Assembly: GCA_951230915.1 (NCBI GenBank)
Contig: OX579641.1
Span: 7,626,001-7,690,000 of the forward strand
Source: Antitrichia curtipendula
Lineage: Eukaryota > Streptophyta > Bryopsida > Hypnales > Leucodontaceae
Direction of reading: 5' to 3'
DNA length: 64,000 nucleotides
Made by a program: the position numbers and the translations under genes. Of the stretch, positions 13,801 through 26,026 are shown in pieces (position 1 is the stretch's first letter; every line of letters begins with the position of its first letter). The notes beneath the pieces were generated by a model. It was not told the origin of the DNA. It searched no databases and was given only the letters and a program-made list of their open reading frames with translations.

Positions 13801-14041
13801 ACAAATTGTCAGAATTCTGCAGTTCAAAGAACTCAACTGAGGTATATCATGATGCGGTTTCATCTTCGGCCCTTTTTTTATTCAATCAACCAACTCTTCA
13901 GCACAGTTTACATGTATCTTAAACAAACAACACAACCCCCCCAAATGGAAAAGATTGTTCTAAAGTTTAGGGTTCAAAACTGAGAGGACAGACAGTCAGT
14001 TAGTATAATAGAATTGCACTTGACCAGAGCTACCTATTAAG
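10861..14041. other. AT-rich intergenic DNA with internal direct repeats
   Basis: No gene recognised. About 11880-12030 and 12860-13040 are diverged direct repeats (AAAATGACATC, then TTTGCCATATTTTAGTACAT against TTGCTATATTTTGGTGTATA, then AGTCAAATATGA). Fragments of the CCCCTAAAGG-type terminus occur near 12232 and 12793. Low-complexity T and A tracts are common. Confidence 0.55.
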
Positions 14042-17000
14042 TTACTCAACAGGCTCAAAAACCTCAGGTATGCTCGTGTCTTGGTTGGCAGGGTCCAACC
14101 ACTCCGGGTAGGGCAGGCCTTTGGACTTCAGAAAATCCACGTTGAATACTTTGCTTTGATATCTGGTTCCCAGGTCACACAGAATGGTCACAATGGTGTG
14201 ACCTGGACCCAACTCCTTCGCCAATTTAATTGCCCCTGCAAAAAGAAGAGACATCAGTTCTGGCTATGTACTAGAATTCAGAGAGCAAGATGACATTAAG
14301 GTAACAGTGCCTAATTTGAGATCCATTTCTAAATGTATGGCTTCAATTGGCTTCAATGTATAGATTTGTGCCAAAAATGTATGGCTTCAATTCATGTATT
14401 TTAAGGTCGATTTTGTGTTCACCTAGTTTAAGCACTTTGAAAATTCATAGTTTATTGGCTCTAACGAAAGACTGGCATTGATTCTGGTTTCTGAATCTGA
14501 GTTTCCAAATCCTATCTACCACTGCATTCACATTGCACAACATGGTTAGGGTTTGGTTGGAGTGGAGATGTGGGGTTCAACTGGTCAATAAATTCACCTA
14601 CAACAGAGTCTCACGGTTACACTGTTCATATGGTGTCCAAAACATGCATGCTACAAGAATCTTGAATCTTCTTTTGACTCCCAACAAGGCCCAACAAAAA
14701 CTAAGACAATTGAACAATAGGAAACATGCTCAAAATCCTTATCTGGACAGTATACGTTCAATGACATTCTGATAACATTATTCACTGAGAAGCAGGAGAA
14801 TTCTCTGTAAGTACCAGCAATATTGATGGCTGTTGAACCACCCATGCAGAAGCCTTCTTGCTTGAGGAGATCGTAGATGAGCGGCAATGCTTCTTCATCA
14901 GTTACCTGCGTCACCAAACATCATCAGGAATAATTTCAGTTGGAGAAGGTAGAAGACCCTGTTGTGGCCCTCTCTATTGGCCATGCATTCAAAGTGAAAT
15001 CATCGATCTTGTATACATGAAAATGTTGACAAAGAATGTGTCACAGTAAGATCTTCACATTATGTCGTTTTAAAATAGATATTGTGGCCGCAATAGATGA
15101 GCAACATGAGCATTATGGATGTACATTTTATTAGTTTCATGAGTAGCACTTACGGATATATAAGGTAACAACAGCCTTTTGCCTAGACTAGTACCCTTTA
15201 CAACCTTTCATTGACCCCAATATGACAAAACGTTTGCTCAAATTCAACACTAGTTTTCATATGGAACCAATACAAGTTAAAGAGTTATTTGGAGCAACCA
15301 ATGAGAGTTGAAGCATTTTGTAGTTTAAAGATGTCCAATAAAGGGTAGTCTAATGTCAATAGTAGGTGTTCCTATGACCTCAACTTTGAAATATCTTAGT
15401 ATATTCACACAAACTCCACAAATTCTCAAACCAACTGCATTCACTTTTGCTTTCATTGCTAACACTAAGATATGATATTTTTCCCAAATTGTGTTCATAA
15501 TTGCTCACTTGAAAAAAAAGGTGTCTATTATAGGTGCTGCTACCTTAGGGTTGCATACTCCAAAAATTCAAAACAAATCTGTAGTTCACTTTATAAATAA
15601 AGTTCCACTTCCATTCTGTCATTTTCACTTGCTTTTATTTGAGCTTCATTGCATTCATGGCTTCTCTAGATATTACTCTGAAGCCAGACAGTTTATTGTG
15701 GTCATATTAGGCATTCTAATAGGAAGATTAGTTGCTATATCATAGTCAATGGGGGTATTTTTCCAAACCTGGCACCAATAATCAATGAACCCTCCGTCTT
15801 TCTCTGGAAGCCCCCAATCTGCAAGGTTGGCTGTAACTCGACCTTGTCCAATACCCTCAGAGATCTGAACCAAGGAGTCAAAAGTCTGTAAATGGGTTGT
15901 CTCATGTTCAAACTAATTTCTACTGGCAATTAAATTTTTGCCAAAAGTTGGATCTTATAACAATGAAGAAAATGAGATGATAAAAAATGGCACCAACAGA
16001 GAGTACGCAAAAAAAGTTGCACATACCGAAGTCCCAGAGGATTCCAGTACTCCTTTTTCATAGAAGTTGTACATGCAAGCTCCCATTGGGTCTGCTACTC
16101 CAATCCTGATTTTCGAGTTTTTCTCCTTCAAGTACTGCATGTTTCACACAAATGGCAAGCAATGAGAAGGAAAGTATGCTATTACTTGGAAGTATTCAAT
16201 ATGAACTCTTGCAACAAGGAAGGGAAATTCAGTCAAGGCACCTTGCCCACACCAGCCACCGTTCCACCAGTACCAATAGCACAGATAAAGCCGTCCACTT
16301 TGCCATCTGTTTGTTTCCAGATCTCCGGACCTGAAACACAAAATAACACAAAATCGGAAAAAATGATGAGAGGCACCATCGTAGACATTTAGACGGCAGC
16401 CACCACGTGCAAAAACATCCTAAGGAAGGTTGAGTATGAAATTGAACGTGAACATGAAGGTGGCTATTCGGAGAAGTAATTGTACCAGTGGTCTCATAGT
16501 GCGCTTGTCGATTAGCAACATTGTCAAACTGATACCACCGTCCACCCAAAAAATGTACACTTTGATCAAACTTAATATGATTAAACAAATCGATGTAGAT
16601 ATGACGGTTAGTAAATTTGTAGGTAGAAGCAGAAGATTAACTGGTGAATAATTTGAGTAGAATGTAATCATGAAATGAAGAAACATACCTGATTTCCCCA
16701 GATTCCACCATTAGGATTGGTCTGCAAATAGAAAAGAAATGTCTCAAAACCACTGTAAGAGGAATTCAACAATACAGAATCGTTTACTCAAGAGCAATGA
16801 CAATAGGGGACCTATGAAATAATACAGACCAAGTGATGGTTTGGGGAGGATAACATGGCTTACTCTTGCAATTTCCTCTGCAAGTCGTCCAGAATATTTC
16901 ACGTAATTATTGGGGTTCTTGTAAGGGACAGCAGGCACCTGAAAAAGCAATCAAAACAAGTAAATCAGAGCATATAAAGATGCTGCGATGCACCCAAAAA

Positions 17001-19207
17001 GCCTGAGATGCCAAAGTTGAAAAGTAAATTCAAACAAATGCTGATCACAATGACACATGAGTCCCAGAAAGCAGATATCATAAACTGAACCTTCAGCACC
17101 AAAACTCCAGATCCTTGGTTGTAAAGGCAAAAAAGTTACCTCAACAAGTGTTGCTCCTGCAAGGCGGAGCATGTCTTTCTTCTCCTGCAAACATTGCGCA
17201 TACAGAACACGAATAAAGTCTCAATAATGTGCAGACATTTAAGCTTAAAATTGCCAGTACCCAAAATTTACCCGGAAAAGTAGGTATAAAAGGCAGGGTA
17301 ACCAGAGATGGTGTAATCAATGGTTGAATCCAACTGAAATTTCGTTCTCAATGCTTAACCAAATCCTTCGAGTGATATCTTGTAAAAAAGCTACTGAAAA
17401 TGCTATTCTATTGAACTATAGTACGCCTCCTAACTTGAAGTATTAAAATCACAACTGGCAATCAAAATTGCATAGCAAATACTATAGCAATTATTAGAGA
17501 GCCAAAAAGCAATTCGTTTTTGAAAATTCTTGCTCATATCTAGGCCAAATCATGCAAGTGATAGTTTGTTGGAAAGCTACAAACAATGCAATTCTAACAA
17601 ACCAATATCCATGTTCTGATTCTCAGATCACAGCCAATTGAAATTTTTATGCTAGGTTGCAAATGTACACTCGGAGTTCTGGAATTTACTAGTTCTAATA
17701 TTGACACCTCTGAAACGAGGTGCAAATTGATTAGGATTCGTAACGCAACCATTCAAGTTCTCTGAAAATCGCAAAATTGGGCTATCATGAAGTCTCCAAA
17801 CCCTAAACCCAAAACCTCAGGCTACCTCATACCTGACTTTGTGACTTGGGAATGACGATAACTGACTTGTATCCTCTGGCATTAGCAACAAGTGCCAATC
17901 CAATTCCGGTGTTCCCAGCAGTCCCTTCAACGATCACACCTCCAGGTTTCAGCAGCCCTTTCTCTTCAGCATCCTGTGCAACCAGCTCCACAAAAAGATT
18001 AGTTTCTCGATTTCCAGCATTTAGACCAAGAAAACCAAAATATTCCACATAAGGAAAATTCCATGTCAGGTCTTGCCTTGATGATATACAGAGCTGCTCG
18101 ATCCTTCACTGATCCTCCAGGATTCAAAAACTCTGCCTGTAACCACAACAAGTTCAGTGAGTTAGCGAACTCTTAACTCACAAGTAGAAAACCCAGGAGG
18201 TATTCAACAAAATCAAAGCGCGTTACAATCGACCGAGTTTACGTTAATAATCGCCTCAAGTGCATTACAAATTGGAGGTTTTCAGGTCCTCAGAGAGGTT
18301 TCTACTAGTGGCAATTAAAGCGCCTACACAGAGCACAAGCAACAGTCGGATCTACAATAGAAAACCTAGAAACGTAGAAAATGCCTAAAACAATGACTAC
18401 AAATTGCCAAGCAAGAAAAAGTTCCCAAACCTTGCCATAAATTTCACAACCCGTGGCTTGCGAAGCAGCATGGAGGCGGATCAGCGGGGTGTTTCCAACC
18501 TAAAACCACATTGCAAGCACAACATTACCATCAAGACACAACCCCTAATTGACAACCAGAGACCTAATAAAAACAGAAATTCAAAGATACAAGCCATAGC
18601 TTCTTCCACCAAACTCTCACCATCGCCAAAAGATGGGATACAATTCCAACCCTTATCAGCATTCTATTGTACCAATGAATCCCCAAATACTCACTGAATC
18701 CACAAAGCCCTGGCGAACCCCCAAATCTCCAATCCGAGCTGCCGCCCTCGTCTCCATGTGGATGTGTCTCCTCCGCGCAGATTGAACGCTAACTCTCCTC
18801 TGCAGCACCAAACCCCCAACCCTCTCAACCACGCATCCCAAACCCTAATTCACCCAGCACAAGAACTCTTACACCATAACCCCCTTAATCTGACTGTTTA
18901 GGAGACAGTCATATTCCAGGTCAAAATAGTTTGAATGATGGACAAGTGTAAAGCATATTCCATAATGTCTTTGAAGAGAGGGTGAGATTGAAGAGGTCTG
19001 AGTATAATCCCTACCCTACCCAATTCCTATCCTCTGCGCATTTCCAGAGCTTGCATCTTCACGGAAGCATCATTTCATTACAAGAGAGAGAGAGAGAGAG
19101 CTTACAGGTGTGCGTTGGAAAGGGCGAGAGCAGGTGAAAGCGTGCAGAGAGTTGAGCAAGGCGGGCGACTTGGTGTCCAAGAGCAAGCAAGTGCGGCTCA
19201 CACTCAT
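14042..19207 (-). CDS. cysteine synthase (O-acetylserine sulfhydrylase), bacterial/fungal type, organelle-targeted
   Basis: PLP enzyme expected to make cysteine from O-acetylserine and sulfide. Fourteen coding exons: 19106-19207, 18695-18799, 18431-18499, 18077-18136, 17833-17973, 17140-17184, 16864-16938, 16689-16721, 16486-16528, 16242-16330, 16027-16134, 15769-15864, 14815-14905, 14042-14235; all joins keep frame, 416 residues. The N-terminus ([10 protein letters not shown], then [11 protein letters not shown]) looks like a plastid or mitochondrial transit peptide; the core starts about residue 60 with [21 protein letters not shown] carries the PLP lysine (about Lys103). [12 protein letters not shown] and [10 protein letters not shown] are the substrate and phosphate loops. 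[11 protein letters not shown] and [18 protein letters not shown] match the alphaproteobacterial/fungal branch (cysteine synthase 2 type) better than the standard plant OASTL. The intron 17974-18076 appears to be GC-AG (donor AAG/GCAAGA). The start at 19207 is preferred; an in-frame ATG at 19402 is possible. Confidence 0.92.
19081..19101. repeat. (GA)n microsatellite at the exon 1 donor of the cysteine synthase gene
   Basis: A run of about nine GA units lies directly beside the GTAAGC donor that ends the transit-peptide exon, so the intron begins with a CT repeat in the transcript. Confidence 0.8.
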
Positions 19208-21111
19208 CGTCGTCTTCAACGGAAGCTGGAAATCGTCTGCGACAAACGAAATTCTCTCACTTGCTGAGTGCGCAAGCTTCCGTCCTTCCTTGCAAACCGA
19301 CTGAACAGTGCTGTTGTTGATTCCGTCTTCTCTGTGACTGCTGGAAGCATGAGGGAGCTTGAGGTCCCACTCAATGTCCAGATTCACGGTCTCTGATGAC
19401 AAGGAGGATTAAGGTAAACTTACGACGTGACGAGGATCCGCTGAAGCGTTGTCGCCGGCGTCAGTCCCGTCCTACAACTCTGACTGTAGCTTGGGAACCT
19501 GACCCATTCCCGACCCTTGAACCCTTGAACGACGAGCCGGTCACCGTGGAAATCATTTGTTTGGGTATTGTATAAGTTATTGGTTTAAAAAAAATGAAAA
19601 AAACACTTATTGGAAGACAAACTAGTATAAGCACTCATTGTAAGTTTAGCATACGATAGTCATCTTGAAGGCAAGGAATCTTCACCCATCATCCTTGAAG
19701 AAGATCATGTACATTGGTATTTGGCTTTAGCCAAACCTGACACTATATTATATAAAAATATATATATTTTCAGAATACCATTTTATACAAAATATTGACT
19801 TTTTTATAAATTATAGTATCAAACAAAAGATGACGATGTATTCCACGTGTTCAAATTGTTGATTGATACATTCATAATGACACCCAATATTTGGTGTTGC
19901 ATATTCGAGATGAAAAATAATTAAACAAACATATCACCGAGTATGAAGTTACCAAATTTGAATGAAGAATTGTATAAATATTATCATTTGAGAAAGGTCG
20001 TTTTGAGTCCCAAAGATGTAGGGATGTATCAATATGATGCTTCAAGAAATTTTTAATTGAGCACCATCCTGGCACTTTCTTTGCAAAGAAAAAAGTCAGC
20101 CCTAGCGTCCATACCTTGACGACCAATCCCATGTCTGCATCCAACCCTGTATCTGTGCCCTATCTCTATGCTAGCAACCAGCCAACCATGCATCAAAACC
20201 CATGGATATCCTTAAAGCCCCGCTTGTCCCCTCAGGGGACAATTTGGGTCCGGGTAGATTCCTATTGTCACAATTTGAAGTGAATTCTTTTGAGAATTTT
20301 TGAGGTTGTTTAGCTTTGCAAGAGCTTTGTGGATATATTTTTTTTTCTTCAATCAGATGCCGGATGAAAAAGTTATGGCACAATGAGCAAGAAATGGAGA
20401 TTGGCGGGCAACCCAAAAAAAAATTACAAAAAGTCAAAATAATTCATTTTGAATTTTTTTTCCTAAAATATTATGGGCATTAGGGGTTAAGGTAAGTCCA
20501 TGACTCCACGTTGATTTTTTTTCACCCAGACAGAAAGTCAATTGCATGTTGAGGACATCGAACAGGTGGCACCTCTATTGGACGGCCAAATCCGAATGAC
20601 AAGCAAGCGGGTGGTCCGCCCCATGTGACAACCCTATCAAAAAGCCCTAGATATACTTATTAAGAAACTAAATATTGCTGACAGGAATATCGAATCTAAC
20701 AAGACATGATGCAACAATTCATAACTTATAATGCACACAAATAATTAATGCACAAAGCACACAAAATTTAATTCAAGTATACAATTGTATAGTTTTCACA
20801 CTAAAAGCATGATATTGATACAATTTACAAGTAAACTTTACCCAAACATAAAATGTACAATGCAATATGTTGATGTAGACTGTTACATTTGTATTAAGGT
20901 TGCATTTGCAGCCATTTTGAAGAAAGGCTTTGAGTTTTTCATGATGAAGTTGTGAAGTGAATCTGAACGACATTGAAAACCTGAGTATCAACGCAAACGG
21001 AACTATGATGAACTACGGGAGGTAATACGTCTCTATAATCAGTAATTTCCTTTGACATCTGCCTTAGCAAGAACACGTACCACTTAGCAGCTTGAAAGCA
21101 AGCATTCTACG
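19208..21111. other. intergenic DNA between cysteine synthase and dioxygenase genes
   Basis: Holds the presumed cysteine synthase promoter and 5' UTR (19208 to about 19500). A partial repeat near 19515-19640 is shared with 30659-30765 and, reversed, with 39466-39683 and 57240-57468. Then comes the MITE at 20212-20490. The remainder has no recognisable gene. Confidence 0.55.
20212..20490. mobile_element. TTAA-bounded MITE, copy A
   Basis: Begins TTAAAGCCCCGCTTGTCCCC and ends GGGCATTAGGGGTTAA. The interior matches 36505-36783 (AAAAGTTATGGCACAAT; TTTTTTTTCCTAAAATATTAT) in the same orientation, and 62390-62705 in reverse. No coding capacity. Confidence 0.6.
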
Positions 21112-24100
21112 CTATGATACAACAATGCCGGCGGCTCTTTCAAATCGAAGCACATCTGGCCGCAGATACCCATCCCGTTCCAATTTGGGGGCATGTAGCT
21201 TATCATCCCCAGCTGGATGTGCCGATTTTGCATCAACTGGCAGAACGCGGAACTTCTCCACGACATCCTTGGATTTGAGTATCCCATCCTCGAATGCTTG
21301 GACTCGAAACTCACCGTACCGGAAGTGGCGGTAGAGCGGAGGGTGCATCTCGTCAACGAGCTCGGGGCAAGGAAATAGGACGGTGTCGTTGCTTGGATTG
21401 ACACCAGACGTGACGGAGATGCGACTGGAGTGCCCATTCACCACGGCCCGGTGGTTCACAGCTTTGATGTTGTCGTTGGTTATCATCTGCCACACCCAAA
21501 TTGTGGAGAGAAAAAAAAATTGAAGGGCTAGCTTAGCTGGTATTGACAGTGAATGATGCAATATCCGATCCTCAAGCTGAATTTGTTGATATAATTTCCT
21601 AGTGTGTGAGACTACCTCAACTCTTAAGTCTGGTTTTCAACTACGCTTTTCAATGCAATTGTTGTATTCCATTTGAAGCAATTCTAATAAACGAAATGGG
21701 TTGTGTGTGATTCAGGCCTGGATATGTACATTAAAAAGTTTGTCTTTTAACCCTTGAATGCCCAAAATCATTTTTGAATTTTTGAATATTTTTTTATCAA
21801 ATTTATTGAAATCTTTGTACTGATACATTACTCAGTTACCTCCATTTGATCAAATGGGTTATTGATTAAGGTTCAGTTTTGAAGATTCAGATGCTGTTTG
21901 GGATGACAATGAATGAGAATTTTATTTGGACAAGTAAGACATGATCCAAAATATAGAGGACTTGGGATCTGTGCTTTGGGATTCAAGCCAAACTTCTTTC
22001 CACTTCTTTCCACTTGTACGGGGAATTTCATCAAAATGGCATATTCCATACACCATTTTCATGAAAATGGTGTATTCACATAACATTCATGAGCTGTGAG
22101 AGCAGTTGCCTTGCCTCTGACAGAATGATGTGGTATATTCCATATCATTCCATCCAAAGGATGAAATGGTGTGGAATATTCCACACCCCACATTAGCTAA
22201 TAAGCCATGCGTCAATAATGTCAGACTTCTGCTCAATGCCAAGGTCATGATTGCACAATCGGGTTACTAAGAAATTGAAAACCTTCAATTTGAACAGTAC
22301 ACAAAATAATACTTTAAACAAAAGACAATCAGTTCATTGAGGTCAACAATTTCAATGTTTGATTTCCTTCACATCGCTTTGTAAACCATTCATGTTTTGA
22401 GATTTGGATTAAGAAGACAATTCTTTATTTACATATGGGGTGGTAGGAGGTAGAACAACCCATGTGGGATATGTAATTTAGAGTTTGTAATTTCTCAACC
22501 GCTCATAGTTAAGTCTAAAGTAGGAATTGTGTTAAAATTATAATTTCAGACCTCATTTAAGCATAGTAAAATAAAAAATTTCAAAATACTTTGAGCCAAA
22601 ATAAGTTGAAGAATCAAGTTAAATTTCATCTCCAAAAATTCGGTTGAGATTTTAATCTTCCACTCAAAAGTTACAGACAAATTTTATAGAGGGGTTTGAA
22701 AGGATTTTTTTTTGACATTTTCATACATCCTCTCTGAAATTTGTCCATAACTTTTGAGTGGAAGATCTAAATCTAAAACGAATTTTTGGAGATGAAAATT
22801 AGCTTGATTCCCCAAATTTTTTAGTTCAATTTTTTTTGAAAAAAGGTATTCCACTATGCCTAAATGAGGTCTGAAATTATAATTCTAATACAATTCCTAC
22901 TTTAGACTTAACTATGAGCGGTTGAGAAATTACAAACTCTAAATTACATATCCCACATGGGTTGTTCTACCTCCTACCACCCCATATGTAAATAAAGAGC
23001 TTCTCTTTTCTACAAAATAATCAAAATAAGTTATTGATGTCAAATGGTTAGATTTCATTTGTATAATACTCAATCGATTCTTTGGGTTTTGACAGACCAT
23101 CTATCTTTATAATTATTTGTTTGTATATTTTGTCCTAGAATTAGCCAGAAAAAATAGATCACACCATAAATGTACTGCCATTGTCTTGGTCCTGAAGCTT
23201 ACATTAATAATTTGTAGATGCATTTCGTGGATGAAGACTTCAGAGAGGCAAAGGCAGCCTCTCTGAAGGCTCTTGAATGTTATGCACAGTCTAAACCGTG
23301 AAAGTGACATCTGGAACAAGTCAGTATACAGTTTAGACTGTGCGGACTAAACCGTAAAAGTGCCAAAGTTGCATAATGGCGCCATTTTATCGAAACTCCC
23401 CCATAATTACTTCCAACATCTTGAAAAAATCTTACATAATTTGGAAAAAAAGGTGGAAGGTATTGAAGCATCACACACCTGAATGGCAGTGCCCATGAGG
23501 CTGACAATGGCGCCCGGCAGAGGTGCCACCCCGTGCCACTGACCGTCGTCTTTTTCCACTTGGAGTCCACCAGTGTTATCTTGCACCAATATGGGCAATT
23601 TCGTTAAAATGGCGAAATTCCGTAACTTTGGCAGTTTTCACAGTTCAGAGCGGCCGCTCTGAAATGTTCAACTATCCTAGATTTCTCAAATCTAAACCAC
23701 TTATAGATGTCAGAAATCTACAATAGTCATAGATGTTGCTTTCAAAGTTTAGACCGCGCGATTTGAAATGTACACTGGTGCTAGATTTCTGAAATCTATA
23801 TAAGACAAAGATTTATGTAATCTATACCCCTCGTAGATGTCACTTTCGCAGTTCAAAGTGGCCGCTCTGAAAATGGCATACGGAATATGCCATTTTAACG
23901 AAATTGCCCATCAATCCAGAGATGAGCGTGTGGTCCACGTGACTTCTTATACCCATTACGGCATCAGGCTGCGGACATGGTTCATATGAAGCAATGCGAA
24001 AAACTTGCGCGTGATTGGCATCAAGTAATTGGTTCGACTTGCTTGGTCCGGATTTGGGACCCAAATGTGCAGTCAGCAGAAGTTCCACCAGGCCTACCAG

Positions 24101-25463
24101 CACTTGGTGAAGACCTTCCCCAAAATTCTCAACTGTAGCTCTGAACGATGTCCAACGACGGAGGGGCGACGAAATCTTTAGTCAAATTCTTGTTCTGAAT
24201 AAATTTGGAATTTAGACTGTGGAAACAGGTGAGTGCTAACTATAATCAATTGTTTTTAACACTGGATTTATGATTCATCCGTAAAAGCTAATGGTCGTCG
24301 TTACCTGAATGCAGCAGATGGAAACGCTTCTTGGGCTGGGCTGAGGTGTTCAGGTCGAAGGACATATTCCAGCACATTGCTCCAGCCAGCAGTTTGGTGG
24401 AACGAATCTGCCATTGGCTTGTAACCGTGAGGCACGTCCTTCGTGAGATCCGCAGCCGAAGCCAATTTCTCCTCTTCGGGCAAGGAAAAAAAGGCCTTGG
24501 CCGCTGCCAGCATCTCATTGATGGTTGATGTGGGGATTCCGTGGTTCACAACCTGACCATGTCGTCAAAGATTATTGATCATCAGTAACTGTTGCAGTAC
24601 AAATTTAACGCACCCGGCCCTGGCCGGCTACATCATTCAGAATATAGGAATTGAATTTACATTTTGAACACTTAATTGAGAGTCATGGAGTCAGCTACAG
24701 ATCGTTGTAAGCAGCTTGGAAAGCTAGATCTTTCATTCGAGATATGACCCATCTATATGTAAATAATCAGAAGTGGAATTGTTAAAGAACTACTATAAAA
24801 ATTGTGAGCAGTTAAGTTTGTGCCTACATCTTAACTTTATTTTTTTATGCTCAGAACTGCTTACAAACAATCTTGAACTCAGTGTGTAGACCTTCAAATG
24901 GTAGACTGATAAGGTCACAATTTTGATGTGCTAAACGTGGACAAGATTTGAGAATTAAAATTTGCGTTTGAGAATCTCGTGTTGACTTTTACTGCCTATG
25001 AAATTTCAATGAGACTGGAGAACTCAAAAATAGGGACAATGTGTACACCAAAAGAATTCATTCTGGTAGTGGAGGGCACTCAAACTAGCAAAACTAAACA
25101 GGATAACTTCGTACTTAATTGTAACACATTATTTACGTGAGCACGTACGAATTGCGTATTAAATCTTAATACCTGAAACACACCCCATGATGCGGCAGCA
25201 TCTGCAAGAGCAGCCATGGTGTCCTCGCGGCTGCGGGAGAGATCGATCACGGGAACGTCGTGGCTGAAGTCTTGATGTGGAAGTAAAGTCACTTGCTCCG
25301 CGAGTGGCACGAGGAAACTTGCGGCATCCTGCATTGTGCGGAGGGGCACAGGGGCCGCGGCCTGCACAGCTTGCAGTGCAGAAACGGCATCACTCTGTCG
25401 TCCCACCACACCTCGTTCAAGAGCGCGGAACTCATCCTTCGATGTCGTAAGCCACATCACCAT
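21112..25463 (-). CDS. 2-oxoglutarate/Fe(II)-dependent dioxygenase (plant DOXC type), exon 3 split by a MITE
   Basis: Coding exons: 25173-25463, 24305-24552, 23479-24140 (with the 321-bp insertion 23591-23911), 21112-21486. Removing the insertion and one 4-bp duplication gives one frame of 416 residues, close to the usual size. The DIOX_N domain reads VPVIDLSRSR ... WGVFQVVNHGIP ... AAKAFFSLPEEEKL. The catalytic domain has the HxD pair in GIRSHVDHTLISG (H247, D249), the distal His in AVNHRAVVNG (H304) and the 2-oxoglutarate RxS in SSRISV (R314, S316). VQDNTGGLQV and LPGAIVSLMGTAIQM are typical. The substrate cannot be read; plant relatives act on hormones and flavonoids. As it stands, the genomic exon runs into a stop (about 23840) inside the MITE. 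The gene is therefore disabled unless the element is spliced out. The frame is open upstream of 25463, so the start is tentative. Confidence 0.85.
22083..23280. mobile_element. foldback element copy 1, in dioxygenase intron 3
   Basis: Ends are inverted: ACATTCATGAGC... and ...GGCTCTTGAATGT. The interior holds two long inverted arms (about 22430-22700 and 22720-23000; ATGAGCGGTTGAGAAATTAC and its complement), so the transcript could fold into a long hairpin. About 85-90% similar by eye to 29114-30269. No ORF of known type. It lies in the intron 21487-23478. Confidence 0.8.
23591..23911. mobile_element. 321-bp MITE inserted in dioxygenase exon 3
   Basis: Perfect 23-bp terminal inverted repeats: the left end starts ATGGGCAATTTCGTTAAAAT and ends GGC; the right end is its reverse complement. 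Flanked by 4-bp direct repeats CAAT (23587-23590 and 23912-23915), read as ATTG on the coding strand. Excising the element with one copy restores LISGLVQDNTGG exactly. The interior has sub-repeats such as GTTCAGAGCGGCCGCTCTGAA and no coding capacity. Related termini occur at 22018 and 23404. Confidence 0.9.
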
Positions 25464-25978
25464 CTTGTCTGTGTCATGCCAGGGCCACACACGCAGATGA
25501 GTTAGCTGGGTCGGAGTAGCAGGAACGAATTCAAAGTAATTTCGCAAACTAGACCTGCAACAAGAATCGAAGCACATACATAATCTCTATCGGAAATGCC
25601 AATTCATGCGGTACTTCAAGAGACAGTAGAGAATGAACTACCAATTTGGTTGTCAGAGACTAAGATCGAATCGATCGGACGTTAAGTTATTATTCTTGAA
25701 CAAAACAAGTCAAAGGTGTCACTTGGATTTTACAGACTGAGGTTCACCGAATCACCAGTTGGGTTCTGCCGTGCCCGGGTCGTCTGTGCTGCTAGCTAGC
25801 TAGGCCTTCAAGCTTCCGAATGATCTGCTGCAGCTGTAAACGTTGCAACAAACCAATTGATCGACACAAGCAGCACCAGAAAATACGAAAATGGTGGCGT
25901 ACTGGTGAAGGAGGAGGAATTCAACCCTGAAAGCGGCAACCAGGTATGCTCTAACTTCAGCTCAGTGCAAGTGACGCT

Positions 25979-25984
25979 CTTATA
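25979..25984 (-). promoter_or_regulatory. possible TATA box of the dioxygenase gene
   Basis: CTTATAAGAGC-type context on the minus strand about 520 bp upstream of the chosen start codon. No other core element is clear, and a 5' UTR intron would be needed if transcription starts here. Weak. Confidence 0.25.
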
Positions 25985-26026
25985 AGGCAGGACTGCCGTT
26001 AATCCTGAAGGTCCGTACCGGACCGT

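Noticed and set aside
19208..19402. N-terminal extension of the cysteine synthase starting at 19402
   Set aside because: Acidic and polar, unlike a transit peptide; the ATG at 19207 gives a better targeting sequence. It remains possible.
21112..25463. naming the dioxygenase as a specific hormone or flavonoid enzyme
   Set aside because: Catalytic residues are clear, but no substrate-specific motif can be assigned by eye; the DOXC class is too diverse.
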